Of a stretch of 64,000 nt of DNA, positions 28,294-37,239 are shown piece after piece. A program made the translations under genes and the position numbers. Numbering within the stretch: the stretch's first letter is position 1; each line of letters starts with the position of its first letter. The notes below the pieces were generated by a model that saw only the letters and a list, made by a program, of their open reading frames with translations, did not search any database and was not told the origin of the DNA. The stretch is from JBEISR01 sp044371425 (GTDB lineage: Bacteria; Planctomycetota; Planctomycetia; Pirellulales; Pirellulaceae). The stretch is from NCBI GenBank assembly GCA_044371425.1, contig JBILTR010000025.1:13436-77435 (forward strand). The letters are read 5' to 3'.

Positions 28294-30816
28294 TCACCCC
28301 GGAACCTTTTCCGGGGTTTTCTTTTTCTTTTTCTTCTTTTCTTTCATCTCGGCTGGGGGATTCCCGGGAGCGTCCGAAGGAGCTGCGGCTTTGGGTTCCT
28401 TCGGAGCCTCTGCTTGGGTGGCTTTCTCTTTTTCCTCTTTTTCGCGTGCTTCCTTGGCTTTGGCCTCTTCGATTCGGCGAGCCCGCTGCATTGGGTTTTC
28501 GCCTTCCGGAGTTCTTCCCTCGCCGCTTCTCGACTGGAAGATGCGGAAGCGACTCGGCTCGATCTCCGGTGGGAAGTGATTGTTGTCGCGATTCGCGTCG
28601 GCGGTCTCGCGACGCGGATCCAATTCGAATCGGATCACCGGTTGGGTGGTCCGGAAGAAGACCGAAGCCTGCTGAGCATCGGTGCGCCAGATTTCGGCTG
28701 GGTAGTGGAAGATCTTCTCCGATCCATCTTCGAAGAAGGCTTTGAAAATGATCGGCATGACCAGTCCGCCGACATTGCGGAAGCGAAGGCGATAAAAATG
28801 GTGGTTTTGATCGAGGATCTTCCTTTCCTCGTCGGAGAGCTCCTTCAGGAATTTTTCGTGCGCCTCACGTTGTTCCTCCGTGACTGCGTTGGGATCGTAC
28901 GCATTGTAAAAGTCCTTCAGCTCAGGGAACTCATTGGCTCGCTTGCTCAAGCTTTCATTGCGTTCCTCAGAGAGCGTCTTGGGGGTAGCATCCTTCTTTT
29001 CCTTGTCCTGCTGGAACCGCTCGTCGGGGCTTCGCATATCGGGGAGGAACACATCGACCCCTTCCAGGGCGATATCGACATGATCGGTGGTGTAGAACCA
29101 ACCAGCCCAGAACCAGTCCAGGTCGACACCGGAGGCATCTTCCATGGTGCGGAAAAAATCGGCTGGATTTGGACGCTTGAATTTCCAACGCCTGGCGTAC
29201 TCCTTGAAGGCGAAGTCGAACAGTTCCCTGCCCAGGATGGTTTCGCGGAGGATGTTGAGCGCCGTTGCCGGCTTGCCGTAGGCATTGTTGCCGAACTGCA
29301 GCACCGACTCACTGTTGGTCATGATCGGAACTTGGTTGGTGCTGAGCATGTAGGAAGTGATGTCTTCGGGTTCTCCTCTCTGGGAGGGATACCGATCTTC
29401 CCACTCCTGCTCGGAGAGGTATTGCAGGAACGTATTGATCCCTTCATCCATCCAGGTCCACTGTCGTTCGTCGGTGTTGACAATCATCGGAAAGTAATTG
29501 TGACCGACTTCGTGGATGATGACGGAGATGAGTGCGTATTTGGTGCCAGCGCTGTAGGTTCCATCTTTCTGCGGGCGTGGGCCGTTGAAGCAGATCATCG
29601 GGTATTCCATCCCGCCGACCGGGCCGTTGATGCTGTAGGCAACGGGGTAGGGATAGGGGAAGGTATATCGGCTGTAGACATTCAGAGTATGGATGATCGA
29701 GTGGGTGCTGTACTTGCTCCATAAAGGCTCGGCTTCATTCGGGTAAAGGCTCATCGCCATCACCTCGTTGCCTTCGACGGAGTGGCCCTGAGCGTCCCAG
29801 ATGTATTTCCGACTGGAAGCGAAGGCGAAGTCGCGAACCTTTTTGGCATGAAAAACCCAGGTTTTCGTTTCCGAAGACTTTTCCTTTTCGTTCTCCAAGG
29901 CTTCTTCGGGGGTGACGATGAAGACCGGTTTGGCTGCCGACTTGGCCTCGGCCAGTCGCTGCCGTTGCTGCGGCGTCAGGACCTCTTCTGGATTCTGGAG
30001 GACTCCTGTGGCTGCGACGACATGGTCTGCAGGTACGGTGATTCGAACCAGGTAGTCTCCCAGTTCCAGGGTGAATTCTCCCTGGCCAAGGTATTGTTTG
30101 TGCTGCCATCCGGTGGCGTCGGTGTAGGCGACAAGACGCGGAAACCACTGCGCGATTTCATAGATCGCGTTGGAGTCCTTTTCGAACCACTCGTATCCGG
30201 TTCGTCCGCTGGAGATATCCGAATTGTTGATTGCGTAGTCCCAGCCGACACGGAAGACCATTTCGCCGCCTGGCCCCAGTGGTTCGGGTAGATCGATGCG
30301 CATCATCGTCTTGACAATCGTGTGTTGCAGGGGATTTCCTTTGGCATCGGAGACCTCCGAGATGTTCACGCCACCCTGAAACGACTCTCTGGCCAGTAGC
30401 GCCTTGAGTCCTCGCATCGACATGCGATCTCCCAGCATCATGGGCCGGGTCAATTGCGAATCGGAATCGGGTTGGAAGATATTGGCGTCCAGTTGCAGCC
30501 AAAGGTACTTCAGAGTGTGAGGCGAGTTGTTGCGGTAGGTGATCGTTTCCCGGCCGATGATCCGATGCTTTTGTTCATCGAGCGTCACATCGATGTCGTA
30601 GTCGGCTTGCTGCTGCCAGTATTCCGGGCCAGGTTCCCCCGCCGCAGTGCGATATCCGTTGGGAGTCGGCAGAATCTCTTCCAGCTGTCGAAATTTGTCC
30701 TCTTGGCCATACTTGCGGTTGGGCAGAGGTTGAGCCTGGCACCAACTGGAGATGACCAGGGATGCAAGGAGGAAGGCGGAGCCGAGGCGCGATTGGGGTA
30801 GGGATGAAGCTGGCAT
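28294..30816 (-). CDS. M1-family zinc metallopeptidase, exported
   Basis: The 840-residue protein has a signal peptide (SAFLLASLVISSWCQAQ) and the gluzincin zinc site HEVGH (residues 435-439) with the third ligand Glu458 in WMDEG, matching HExxH-x18-E. GGMEYPM upstream stands where M1 aminopeptidases have GAMEN, so exopeptidase specificity may be altered. The N-terminal part has the beta-sandwich typical of M1 enzymes (ITYRNNSPHTLKYLWLQLD). It likely cleaves peptides outside the cytoplasmic membrane. The last 60 residues are a charged Lys/Glu/Ala-rich tail ending in a run of lysines, and that coding stretch doubles as the tRNA-Gly terminator on the other strand. Confidence 0.9.
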   Translation of the reverse strand: MPASSLPQSRLGSAFLLASLVISSWCQAQPLPNRKYGQEDKFRQLEEILPTPNGYRTAAGEPGPEYWQQQADYDIDVTLDEQKHRIIGRETITYRNNSPHTLKYLWLQLDANIFQPDSDSQLTRPMMLGDRMSMRGLKALLARESFQGGVNISEVSDAKGNPLQHTIVKTMMRIDLPEPLGPGGEMVFRVGWDYAINNSDISSGRTGYEWFEKDSNAIYEIAQWFPRLVAYTDATGWQHKQYLGQGEFTLELGDYLVRITVPADHVVAATGVLQNPEEVLTPQQRQRLAEAKSAAKPVFIVTPEEALENEKEKSSETKTWVFHAKKVRDFAFASSRKYIWDAQGHSVEGNEVMAMSLYPNEAEPLWSKYSTHSIIHTLNVYSRYTFPYPYPVAYSINGPVGGMEYPMICFNGPRPQKDGTYSAGTKYALISVIIHEVGHNYFPMIVNTDERQWTWMDEGINTFLQYLSEQEWEDRYPSQRGEPEDITSYMLSTNQVPIMTNSESVLQFGNNAYGKPATALNILRETILGRELFDFAFKEYARRWKFKRPNPADFFRTMEDASGVDLDWFWAGWFYTTDHVDIALEGVDVFLPDMRSPDERFQQDKEKKDATPKTLSEERNESLSKRANEFPELKDFYNAYDPNAVTEEQREAHEKFLKELSDEERKILDQNHHFYRLRFRNVGGLVMPIIFKAFFEDGSEKIFHYPAEIWRTDAQQASVFFRTTQPVIRFELDPRRETADANRDNNHFPPEIEPSRFRIFQSRSGEGRTPEGENPMQRARRIEEAKAKEAREKEEKEKATQAEAPKEPKAAAPSDAPGNPPAEMKEKKKKKKKTPEKVPG
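28297..28326 (+). terminator. Intrinsic terminator of tRNA-Gly, inside the convergent peptidase gene
   Basis: CCCCGGAA (28297-28304) pairs perfectly with TTCCGGGG (28309-28316) around a CCTT loop and is followed by a long T-rich tract (TTTTCTTTTTC). It fits transcription from the tRNA. The hairpin and T tract lie within the last codons of the minus-strand peptidase gene. Confidence 0.85.
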
Positions 30817-31234
30817 CGGTGGGATCCCTGGGGATACGATTGGCTATTCGGATGGCATCAGACCGGCATCGGAATGGCGGCCGGACAAAGCACCCATTGT
30901 AATTCGCGGATTCCTCGATGGTGGGTGCGAAAAATCGTTAGCCGCCAGAATGGTATGCTGTTGGATTCTAGCAAGGTGCAGGGTGGCCATCGGACGGCGA
31001 GCCACGGCGTGTTACCAGGAGGCTGGGGCGGGACTGGTTTGGGCCGATAGGGGCAGGTCGGTAAGCTTGGATGTGCGAGCGGATTTTTGAGGGGATCGAG
31101 CAACTCTGGATCGTTGTGTCTGGATCATTGTGGCGCGTCGCGATTCGCGATTGGCCAGGACGCCGGAAGAATCGGTTTTGGTGGCAGTCCTGCTGAAGGC
31201 AACAGCTTCGATCTGGCAGAGGTTCGATTGGTCG
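30817..31234. other. Divergent intergenic region
   Basis: This region separates the divergent peptidase and EboE-like genes and must hold both promoters. An in-frame GTG at 31130 could extend the EboE-like gene, but the extension (MARRDSRLARTPEES...) does not resemble the family. No operator or riboswitch was recognised. Confidence 0.5.
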
Positions 31235-32482
31235 ATGGGGGAAAAGGGAGGGATGGAAGTGGTCACCGGTTCGCATCGAGATTGGTGGATTGGGTACTGC
31301 ACGAACGTGCATGCTGGGACCGATTTGGTTACCGCAAAAGAAAGCTTGGATCGCTACGCCGTAGCGGCTCACCAAAAACTGGCGGGATGGCAGTCGATCG
31401 GTGTTGGGCTTTGGTTGCCGTCGACCGCCGCATCGGTCGCTAGGCAGCCTGAACATGCGTTGGCATTCGATCGATGGTTGCGCGAACGGTCGATCGACGT
31501 ACGGACGATGAATGGCTTTCCGCATGGGAATTTTCATCAGCCGGTCGTCAAGCACCGCGTGTATGAACCTACCTGGTGGGAGGAAGAGCGATATCGCTAC
31601 ACCGTCGACTTGGTTCACCTTTTGGGGCGATTGATGCCTGAAGGAGCGACCGGCAGCATTTCGACTCTACCGATTTCCTGGGGGAGTCCGGAGCCGAGCG
31701 AGGCACAGTGGGGGAAGGCGGCGAGCCAATTGAAGCGGCTGGCGGCCGAGTTGGCGGATTTCCGCAGTCAGACAGGGCGCGAGGTGGTGGTGTGCTTGGA
31801 ACCAGAGCCAGGATGTGCGCTGGGGACCACCGCCCAGCTGCGTGATTTCTTTGAATCGTATCTCTTTGCAGGAGAAGATCAGCAGGTAGTGCGCCGCCAC
31901 ATCGGGTGGTGTCACGATATCTGCCATGCGGCGGTCATGCGAGAGGATCAGGAGGCGGAGATCCAGGCTTGCTTTGACATGGGAATACGCTTGGGTAAGG
32001 TTCAAGTTTCGTCTGCGTTGGCGATCCACTGGTCCCGGTACCGGGTGGATCAGAAGCAAGAGGTACTCGCGCAATTGTCGTCATTCGCCGAGGATCGATA
32101 TCTGCACCAGACGGTTGCCGAAAGTGCGAACGGCGCACGCAAATGGTATGAAGACCTTCCTCTGGCATTGGCATCGATCGACGATGTGGAACGGATGGAG
32201 GGAAGCTGGAGCGTCCATTTTCACGTGCCGATTCATCTGACCCAAATGGGGATTCTGGATACCACGGCAGACCAGATTGTGCGTTGCGTAGAGATCGTCC
32301 AAAAGCTGCAGAATCAGGAAGTGGCTGATCCTTGGGGTTGGTTCACCGGAATCTGGGAGGTGGAGACGTACGCCTGGGGCGTGTTGCCGCAAAGGTTGCG
32401 ACCGGCCGATTTGTCGGAAGGGATTGCCGCCGAACTCCAGTGGTTCCGCTCGGTCGCCTTGGACAATTCCCGTTTTTGTTGA
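31235..32482 (+). CDS. EboE-like TIM-barrel metabolite traffic protein
   Basis: The protein has a xylose-isomerase-like TIM-barrel character with motifs resembling EboE: WIGYCTNVHAG at the start, TMNGFPHGNFH, EGATGSISTLPISW, VCLEPEPGC, and DICHAAVM. Ebo clusters have been linked to membrane transport of a metabolite precursor, but the biochemical role of EboE is unsettled. Here no other ebo gene is adjacent; pdxJ follows 85 bases downstream on the same strand, which may hint at cofactor metabolism. Either ATG 31235 or ATG 31253 may be used: the second is directly preceded by AAAAGGGAGG at very short spacing, and the first has GAGG 12 bases upstream. The product is about 410 residues. Confidence 0.72.
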   Translation: MGEKGGMEVVTGSHRDWWIGYCTNVHAGTDLVTAKESLDRYAVAAHQKLAGWQSIGVGLWLPSTAASVARQPEHALAFDRWLRERSIDVRTMNGFPHGNFHQPVVKHRVYEPTWWEEERYRYTVDLVHLLGRLMPEGATGSISTLPISWGSPEPSEAQWGKAASQLKRLAAELADFRSQTGREVVVCLEPEPGCALGTTAQLRDFFESYLFAGEDQQVVRRHIGWCHDICHAAVMREDQEAEIQACFDMGIRLGKVQVSSALAIHWSRYRVDQKQEVLAQLSSFAEDRYLHQTVAESANGARKWYEDLPLALASIDDVERMEGSWSVHFHVPIHLTQMGILDTTADQIVRCVEIVQKLQNQEVADPWGWFTGIWEVETYAWGVLPQRLRPADLSEGIAAELQWFRSVALDNSRFC

Positions 32483-32567
32483 TAATCGGCGGAATGCTGT
32501 GGACGATCCTGTGGAACGACGCAGCGATGTTGAAAAGGATGGCCGCCGGACTGAGGGAGAACGACGA

Positions 32568-33317
32568 GTGAACCGTTCGAAGGTAGAGTTGGGAGTCAAC
32601 ATCGACCACGTCGCAACCCTGCGGCAGGCGCGGCGCACCTATGAACCCGACCCGATCGCAGCGGCCAAGATCGCAGAGATGGCGGGGGCCGAGGTGATTA
32701 CGGTCCATCTTCGGGAAGACCGCCGCCATATCCAGGATCGAGACGTCCGGCTGCTGAAGGATGTTATCGCAGCCAAATACAATTTTGAATTGTCCTGCAG
32801 CGAAGAGATCGTCGGAATCGCCGTTGAAGTCCACCCGGAACAGGCGACGCTGGTACCCGAAAAACGGGAGGAAGTGACAACCGAAGGGGGCCTGGATCTG
32901 TTTGGCGAGCGGAAGCGGGTGGAGCGTGCGATTGATCGGCTGAAAGAGAAAGGGGTTCGCGTCAGCCTGTTTTTGGATCCGGAACCTAAGCAAATTGAAG
33001 CCGCGATCGGCTTGGGGGTGGAGGCGGTGGAACTGCATACAGGCACCTATGCACTGGCCAAAGGTGAATCGCAGCGACAGCAGTGGGAACGTCTGGTGGC
33101 GGCTGGCCGATTGATCCAGGAGGGTGGATTGCGTCTGCACGCAGGGCATGGCCTCAATTACTTCAACGTGCAGCCGGTCGCTGCAATCGAAGGGATGCGG
33201 GAGCTGAACATTGGTCATGCGATCGTGGCCCGCGCCGTCTTCGTAGGACTCCACGAGGCCATTCGCGAAATGAAAAGGCTCATCGATCAGTTGCCTCCCG
33301 TGCTCCATTGGTTTTGA
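32568..33317 (+). CDS. pdxJ: Pyridoxine 5'-phosphate synthase PdxJ
   Basis: PdxJ condenses 1-deoxy-D-xylulose 5-phosphate with 3-amino-2-oxopropyl phosphate in the cytoplasm, the last ring-closing step of DXP-dependent vitamin B6 synthesis. The 249-residue TIM barrel carries the family motifs LGVNIDHVATLRQAR, VHLREDRRHIQDRD, LFLDPEP, VELHTGTYA and LHAGHGLNYFNVQP. The start is the GTG at 32568, with AGGGAGA about 7 bases upstream; a longer in-frame reading from 32424 overlaps the preceding gene and has no family similarity. Length fits the family. It lies between the EboE-like gene and dapA, all on the plus strand. Confidence 0.95.
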   Translation: MNRSKVELGVNIDHVATLRQARRTYEPDPIAAAKIAEMAGAEVITVHLREDRRHIQDRDVRLLKDVIAAKYNFELSCSEEIVGIAVEVHPEQATLVPEKREEVTTEGGLDLFGERKRVERAIDRLKEKGVRVSLFLDPEPKQIEAAIGLGVEAVELHTGTYALAKGESQRQQWERLVAAGRLIQEGGLRLHAGHGLNYFNVQPVAAIEGMRELNIGHAIVARAVFVGLHEAIREMKRLIDQLPPVLHWF

Positions 33318-33552
33318 TGCGACGCATCCCCCCGCTCAATGCAATCCAGGGAAGCGACCAGTCTTTTCTTCCTCGGGCGGAGGGCCGATCGATCCCAGCA
33401 GGCCATGGGGTTGGAGCCGGCTAGGTAAGCCGCAGGTCACCCCTGCAAATTCTTATCCGGTTTCGAAGCATCCGGTCACGGGAGGCGTGGCGGGGTCGAT
33501 AGAGTTGGTTATCATTTGGAATTCAGCATTTCTTGCATCAGTCGTTTTCGTG

Positions 33553-34467
33553 ATGGATAAAGCTATGGCACAGCGCAAGGGTTCGGACTTCGCAGGATTG
33601 GGCGTGGCGATTGTGACTCCTTTTCGCGATGGCGAAGTGGACTGGAAAGCGCTGAAAGAACAGGTGGAGTTTCAGATCGCGGCTGGAACCCAATTTTTGG
33701 TCCCTTGCGGGACGACTGGTGAGTCACCGACGCTTAGCCATGAAGAGCATGAGCGGGTGATTGGAGAGGTGATCCAGTGGGTGGCGGGACGCTGCAAGGT
33801 GATGGCTGGCACAGGCAGCAATTCAACCGCCGAAGCGTTGCGTCTGACCAAGCGGGCAGCGAAAGAAGGAGCCGATGCGTCGCTGCAGGTAGCCCCCTAC
33901 TACAACAAACCGATGCAAGAAGGTTTCTACCAGCACTTCCTGCGCATCGCAGAAGAGGTGGGCATCCCTCATTGCATCTACAACATACCTGGGCGGTCGG
34001 CCAAGAATATCGAACCAGAGACGATCGCAAGGCTGGCGGAAGTCCCCAACATCACCATGGTGAAAGAAGCGACTGGATCGCTGGATCAGTGCTCGCAGAT
34101 TCTCAACACCACTTCGCTGACCGTCCTTTCGGGCGATGATTCATTGACATTGCCCATGATGTCGATCGGAGCCGAAGGGGTCATCTCCGTGGCAGGGAAC
34201 TTGGTCCCTTCGGATTTGCTGAAGATGCTTCATGCGGCCAGGAGCGGCGACTATCGCTTGGCTGCGGAGTGGCACCATCGTCTGTTTTCACTTTGCCGTG
34301 ACATGCTCTCCCTGGCCACCAATCCCATCCCGATCAAAGAAGCGATGGCGATGCTGGGCCGCGATACTGGAGAGCTTCGACTTCCGATGACTCCCCTAGA
34401 ACCAGCGCAACGCGCCAAGTTGGCGGCAACTTTAGAACTCTATGGCCTTCCGATTCGTCGAGCGTGA
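33553..34467 (+). CDS. dapA: 4-hydroxy-tetrahydrodipicolinate synthase DapA
   Basis: DapA condenses pyruvate with aspartate semialdehyde at the entry to lysine and diaminopimelate synthesis. The sequence shows VAIVTPFRDGEVD, the pyruvate-binding PCGTTGESPTLS, the catalytic tyrosine in CIYNIPGRS and the Schiff-base lysine in ITMVKEATG. Two in-frame ATGs, 33553 and 33565, precede GSDFAGLGVAIVTPF and neither has a strong ribosome-binding site; an upstream start at 33487 adds a non-conserved extension. The family's usual length is about 290-300 residues, matching 304 here. Presence of dapA is consistent with a diaminopimelate-containing wall. Confidence 0.95.
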   Translation: MDKAMAQRKGSDFAGLGVAIVTPFRDGEVDWKALKEQVEFQIAAGTQFLVPCGTTGESPTLSHEEHERVIGEVIQWVAGRCKVMAGTGSNSTAEALRLTKRAAKEGADASLQVAPYYNKPMQEGFYQHFLRIAEEVGIPHCIYNIPGRSAKNIEPETIARLAEVPNITMVKEATGSLDQCSQILNTTSLTVLSGDDSLTLPMMSIGAEGVISVAGNLVPSDLLKMLHAARSGDYRLAAEWHHRLFSLCRDMLSLATNPIPIKEAMAMLGRDTGELRLPMTPLEPAQRAKLAATLELYGLPIRRA

Positions 34468-34545
34468 CAAGGTGGCTTGGGGCCGTCACTGCGAACCGAC
34501 ATTGGAAGGATCGTTTGCAATCCTTACTTGGAGCAGGTCATTCCG

Positions 34546-35292
34546 ATGAAGAATCCACAACGACCATCCGATCTGATCACCAACCTATCGCTATGCCCTC
34601 AGGAACCAACTTCGAGAGAAGGGGAGGAAGGTGAAGGGCGCGACGTCGTTGGTAGGCGTCGTTTCTTTTCGTCTTCTTCCGGATGGTTGGGAGCCGCGCT
34701 GGTCACCTTCGGCATCGGATCGACTCAAGCCAAGCGACTGGTCGGGCAGGATACCGGAAACGGAGAAATTCCTAAACCGCTTGCTTCCGGACCAACGGAG
34801 AGCCCATTCGAGCGGGACTATGAGGCGCCGAAGTTCAAGCCATCCTGGAAGCAGGCTCAAATCAATCGCCAGTTGGCTCAAGACTTTATCATTTTCGCGC
34901 ACTCTGACCTCGAGATGACCCGAAAGCTGTTGGACAGAGAGCCGGGGCTGATCAACGCGGCGGTCGACTGGGGCGCGGGCGACTGGGAGACGGCTTTGGG
35001 AGGCGCTTCCCACATGGGCAGGCATGAGATTGTGGAGTTTCTGCTGAGTCGAGGGGCGAGGATCGACCTGTTTTGCGCAGCGATGCAGGGATTGACCGAC
35101 GTAGTCCGAAGTTTCCTGACGTTGCAGCCTGGCCTCATCGATGCGAAAGGGCCTCATGGATTCACGCTCCATTTCCACGCGCAGGTGGGTGGCGACAAAT
35201 CGAAAGAAACGCTCGATTATCTCCAATCGGTCAAGGCGATCGATCTGAAACCGATCCCATTCCTCAGCAAGCCTCCTGCCTCGGGGAAGTAG
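34546..35292 (+). CDS. Tat-exported ankyrin-repeat protein
   Basis: The 248-residue protein carries a twin-arginine-type signal, GRRRFFSSSSGWLGAALVTFGIG (residues 36-58), after an unusually long N-terminal region. The mature part has two or three ankyrin-like repeats (ETALGGASHMGRHEIVEFLLSRGARIDLFCAAMQG, then TDVVRSFLTLQPGLIDAKGPHGFTLHFHAQVGG). Ankyrin repeats bind proteins; Tat export implies folding in the cytoplasm and work in the periplasm. The ATG at 34546 is taken because an earlier in-frame reading from 34477 lacks support. No partner gene is obvious: it sits between dapA and the convergent purN. Confidence 0.75.
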   Translation: MKNPQRPSDLITNLSLCPQEPTSREGEEGEGRDVVGRRRFFSSSSGWLGAALVTFGIGSTQAKRLVGQDTGNGEIPKPLASGPTESPFERDYEAPKFKPSWKQAQINRQLAQDFIIFAHSDLEMTRKLLDREPGLINAAVDWGAGDWETALGGASHMGRHEIVEFLLSRGARIDLFCAAMQGLTDVVRSFLTLQPGLIDAKGPHGFTLHFHAQVGGDKSKETLDYLQSVKAIDLKPIPFLSKPPASGK

Positions 35293-35332
35293 AGGCGCGG
35301 CCAAGAAATTCTTGGGTTCCCATTCAATCGCG

Positions 35333-35366
35333 TCAGGGTAGCCACCGCGGCCATGCGGTGGATGGC
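35333..35366. repeat. Dispersed hairpin repeat, variant copy 1
   Basis: GTCAGGGTAGCCACCGCGGCC here matches, in inverse orientation, the distal end of the 79-bp element at 53383-53461. CCACCGC (35342-35348) and GCGGTGG (35355-35361) can form a hairpin. It lies between the stops of the ankyrin gene and purN, where it might also act as a bidirectional transcription barrier. Confidence 0.6.
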
Positions 35367-35373
35367 ACAACGG

Positions 35374-36006
35374 CTATCCACAAGGGGTTTTTACCGTTCG
35401 CGTGGCCGGGTTCCATTGGATCATGCCACGAGCGAACCAGTCGAGTACTTTCGGTAGAGTTTCGCACTCCAATTGGAAGACTCGTTTTTGAAGCGACTCA
35501 GCGGTATCGTCGGCGCGTACTTCGCAGACGGATTGATGGATGATCGGGCCGTGATCGAATTGGTTATCGACCAGATGAACCGTACAGCCGCTCACTTTGA
35601 CACCATAGTCGATCGCGGCCTGATGGACATGCAGTCCATAAAACCCGTGGCCACTGAAGGATGGGATCAGCGAGGGATGGATGTTGACGACACGGCCCTC
35701 GAAATCCTCTGGGATTAAAAGGTGCTCTAGGTAGCCCCCCATGACCACCAACTGAGCGTCGCAATTGCGGACCAGATGAAACACCGCATCTCGATGCTGC
35801 ATCGCATCACCAAAGTCCTTCTTGCGGAGGACATGGGTTGCGATGCCAGCATCTCTCGCAATTTGAACGCCTCGAACCGTCGCGCGGCTGCTGATGACCG
35901 CGCGAAACTCGATTGGCAACCCCTTCGCTCGCTGATGAAGCAGAAGGTTTTCCAGGGTCGAGCCCCCACCGGAGATCAGGACGACGATGGGCAGTGGGGA
36001 AGTCAT
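35374..36006 (-). CDS. purN: Phosphoribosylglycinamide formyltransferase PurN
   Basis: PurN transfers a formyl group from 10-formyltetrahydrofolate to GAR in de novo purine synthesis. The 210-residue protein begins with the phosphate-binding ISGGGSTLENLL and contains the catalytic stretch VVNIHPSLIPSFSGHGFYG (Asn and His of the Asn-His-Asp triad) and CTVHLVDNQFDHGPII with the partner Asp. IPSFSGHGFYG is a family variant of LPAFKGAHG. It starts 60 bases after the end of cysK on the same strand and may be co-transcribed. Length is normal for the family. Confidence 0.93.
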   Translation of the reverse strand: MTSPLPIVVLISGGGSTLENLLLHQRAKGLPIEFRAVISSRATVRGVQIARDAGIATHVLRKKDFGDAMQHRDAVFHLVRNCDAQLVVMGGYLEHLLIPEDFEGRVVNIHPSLIPSFSGHGFYGLHVHQAAIDYGVKVSGCTVHLVDNQFDHGPIIHQSVCEVRADDTAESLQKRVFQLECETLPKVLDWFARGMIQWNPATRTVKTPCG

Positions 36007-36066
36007 CAGAGCGACCTGGTGGTTAGGGGGGAAACCAAGGGAGCCGGGGATGAGCGGGCGCTTGGA

Positions 36067-37008
36067 TCACGTGGAGGGAGGCGCGAACAGCGGCGTCGAG
36101 AGATAACGTTCTCCCAAGCTGCACATGATCGTCACGATCCTTTTCCCTCGGAATTCGGGTCTAGCGGCTACTTGGGCGGCGGCCCAAGCGTTGGCTCCAC
36201 TACTAATTCCAGCCATGATGCCTTCTTCCTGTGCCAAGCGTCTTCCCCAGGCGAACGCGATATCGTCTTCCACTTGGATCACATCGTCCAACAGCGAGGT
36301 ATCGAGGTTCTTGGGTACAAAACCTGCGCCGATTCCTTGGATTCGGTGGCGACCTGCCGAACCTCCGCTGATGACGGGGGAGTTCTTCGGTTCCACGGCG
36401 ATCGCCTTGAAGTTCGGGTTCAATTTTTTGATGTAGCGCGCGACACCGGTGATGGTACCCCCGGTACCGACACCAGCAACAATCGCGTCGATCTGGCCCT
36501 TCGTATCGTTCCAGATCTCAGGGCCTGTGGTCTGTTCGTGTACTGCTGGATTGGCTGGGTTTTCAAACTGCTGAGGCATCCATCCGTCAGGATCTTGCTC
36601 CACCAGTTCGTTCGCTCTTGCGATCGCACCGCGCATTCCGTCGGCCGCAGGCGTCAGCACCAACTGCGCCCCAAGGGCTCGAAGTAGTGTCCTTCTTTCT
36701 TCCGACATCGATTCGGGCATCGTCAGTGTCAAACGATATCCTTTGGCTGCGCAGACAAAAGCGAGGGCGATGCCCGTGTTCCCGCTGGTCGGTTCGATGA
36801 TGTGGGTTTTGGAAGTCAACTTTCCGCTTCGCTCCGCATCCTGGATCATCGCCTTGCCGATGCGATCCTTGACGCTATTGAGCGGATTGAAAAACTCGCA
36901 CTTGGCGAAAACAGTTGCGTGGTCGGCCGGGACCAACTTGCGCAGTTGCACCATGGGGGTGCTTCCAATCGTTTCCGTGATATCGTGGTAGGTGGTCGAT
37001 CGCTGCAT
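36067..37008 (-). CDS. cysK: O-acetylserine sulfhydrylase (cysteine synthase A)
   Basis: CysK makes cysteine from O-acetylserine and sulfide using PLP. The 313-residue sequence has the PLP lysine in NPLNSVKDRIG, the substrate loop EPTSGNTGIALA, the phosphate-binding GVGTGGTITGVARY and the C-terminal GISSGANAWAA. All hallmark residues are present. It lies 231 bases downstream of mnmA and 60 bases upstream of purN on the same strand. Closely related PLP enzymes such as cystathionine beta-synthase share the fold, but length and motifs fit CysK. Confidence 0.93.
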   Translation of the reverse strand: MQRSTTYHDITETIGSTPMVQLRKLVPADHATVFAKCEFFNPLNSVKDRIGKAMIQDAERSGKLTSKTHIIEPTSGNTGIALAFVCAAKGYRLTLTMPESMSEERRTLLRALGAQLVLTPAADGMRGAIARANELVEQDPDGWMPQQFENPANPAVHEQTTGPEIWNDTKGQIDAIVAGVGTGGTITGVARYIKKLNPNFKAIAVEPKNSPVISGGSAGRHRIQGIGAGFVPKNLDTSLLDDVIQVEDDIAFAWGRRLAQEEGIMAGISSGANAWAAAQVAARPEFRGKRIVTIMCSLGERYLSTPLFAPPST

Positions 37009-37239
37009 GGTGGGCTCCCAAAACCTGGAAAAATCGGTTGCTCAGATGGACGATCTTTTAGCATGATCCGAGGTGTTTTCACAAGGGCAGCTAAGCTTCG
37101 GCATCGACCATTCGCATCGGTATCGCCCCGGATGCGGTTGGCGGCCACACAGGGGCTTCCATGGTTGGGTGGGTAGATGGTCTAGACGGACGCAAGCAAT
37201 AGGGCAGGGCTTTCGTCCTATCGCATCGCCATCCCAGAT

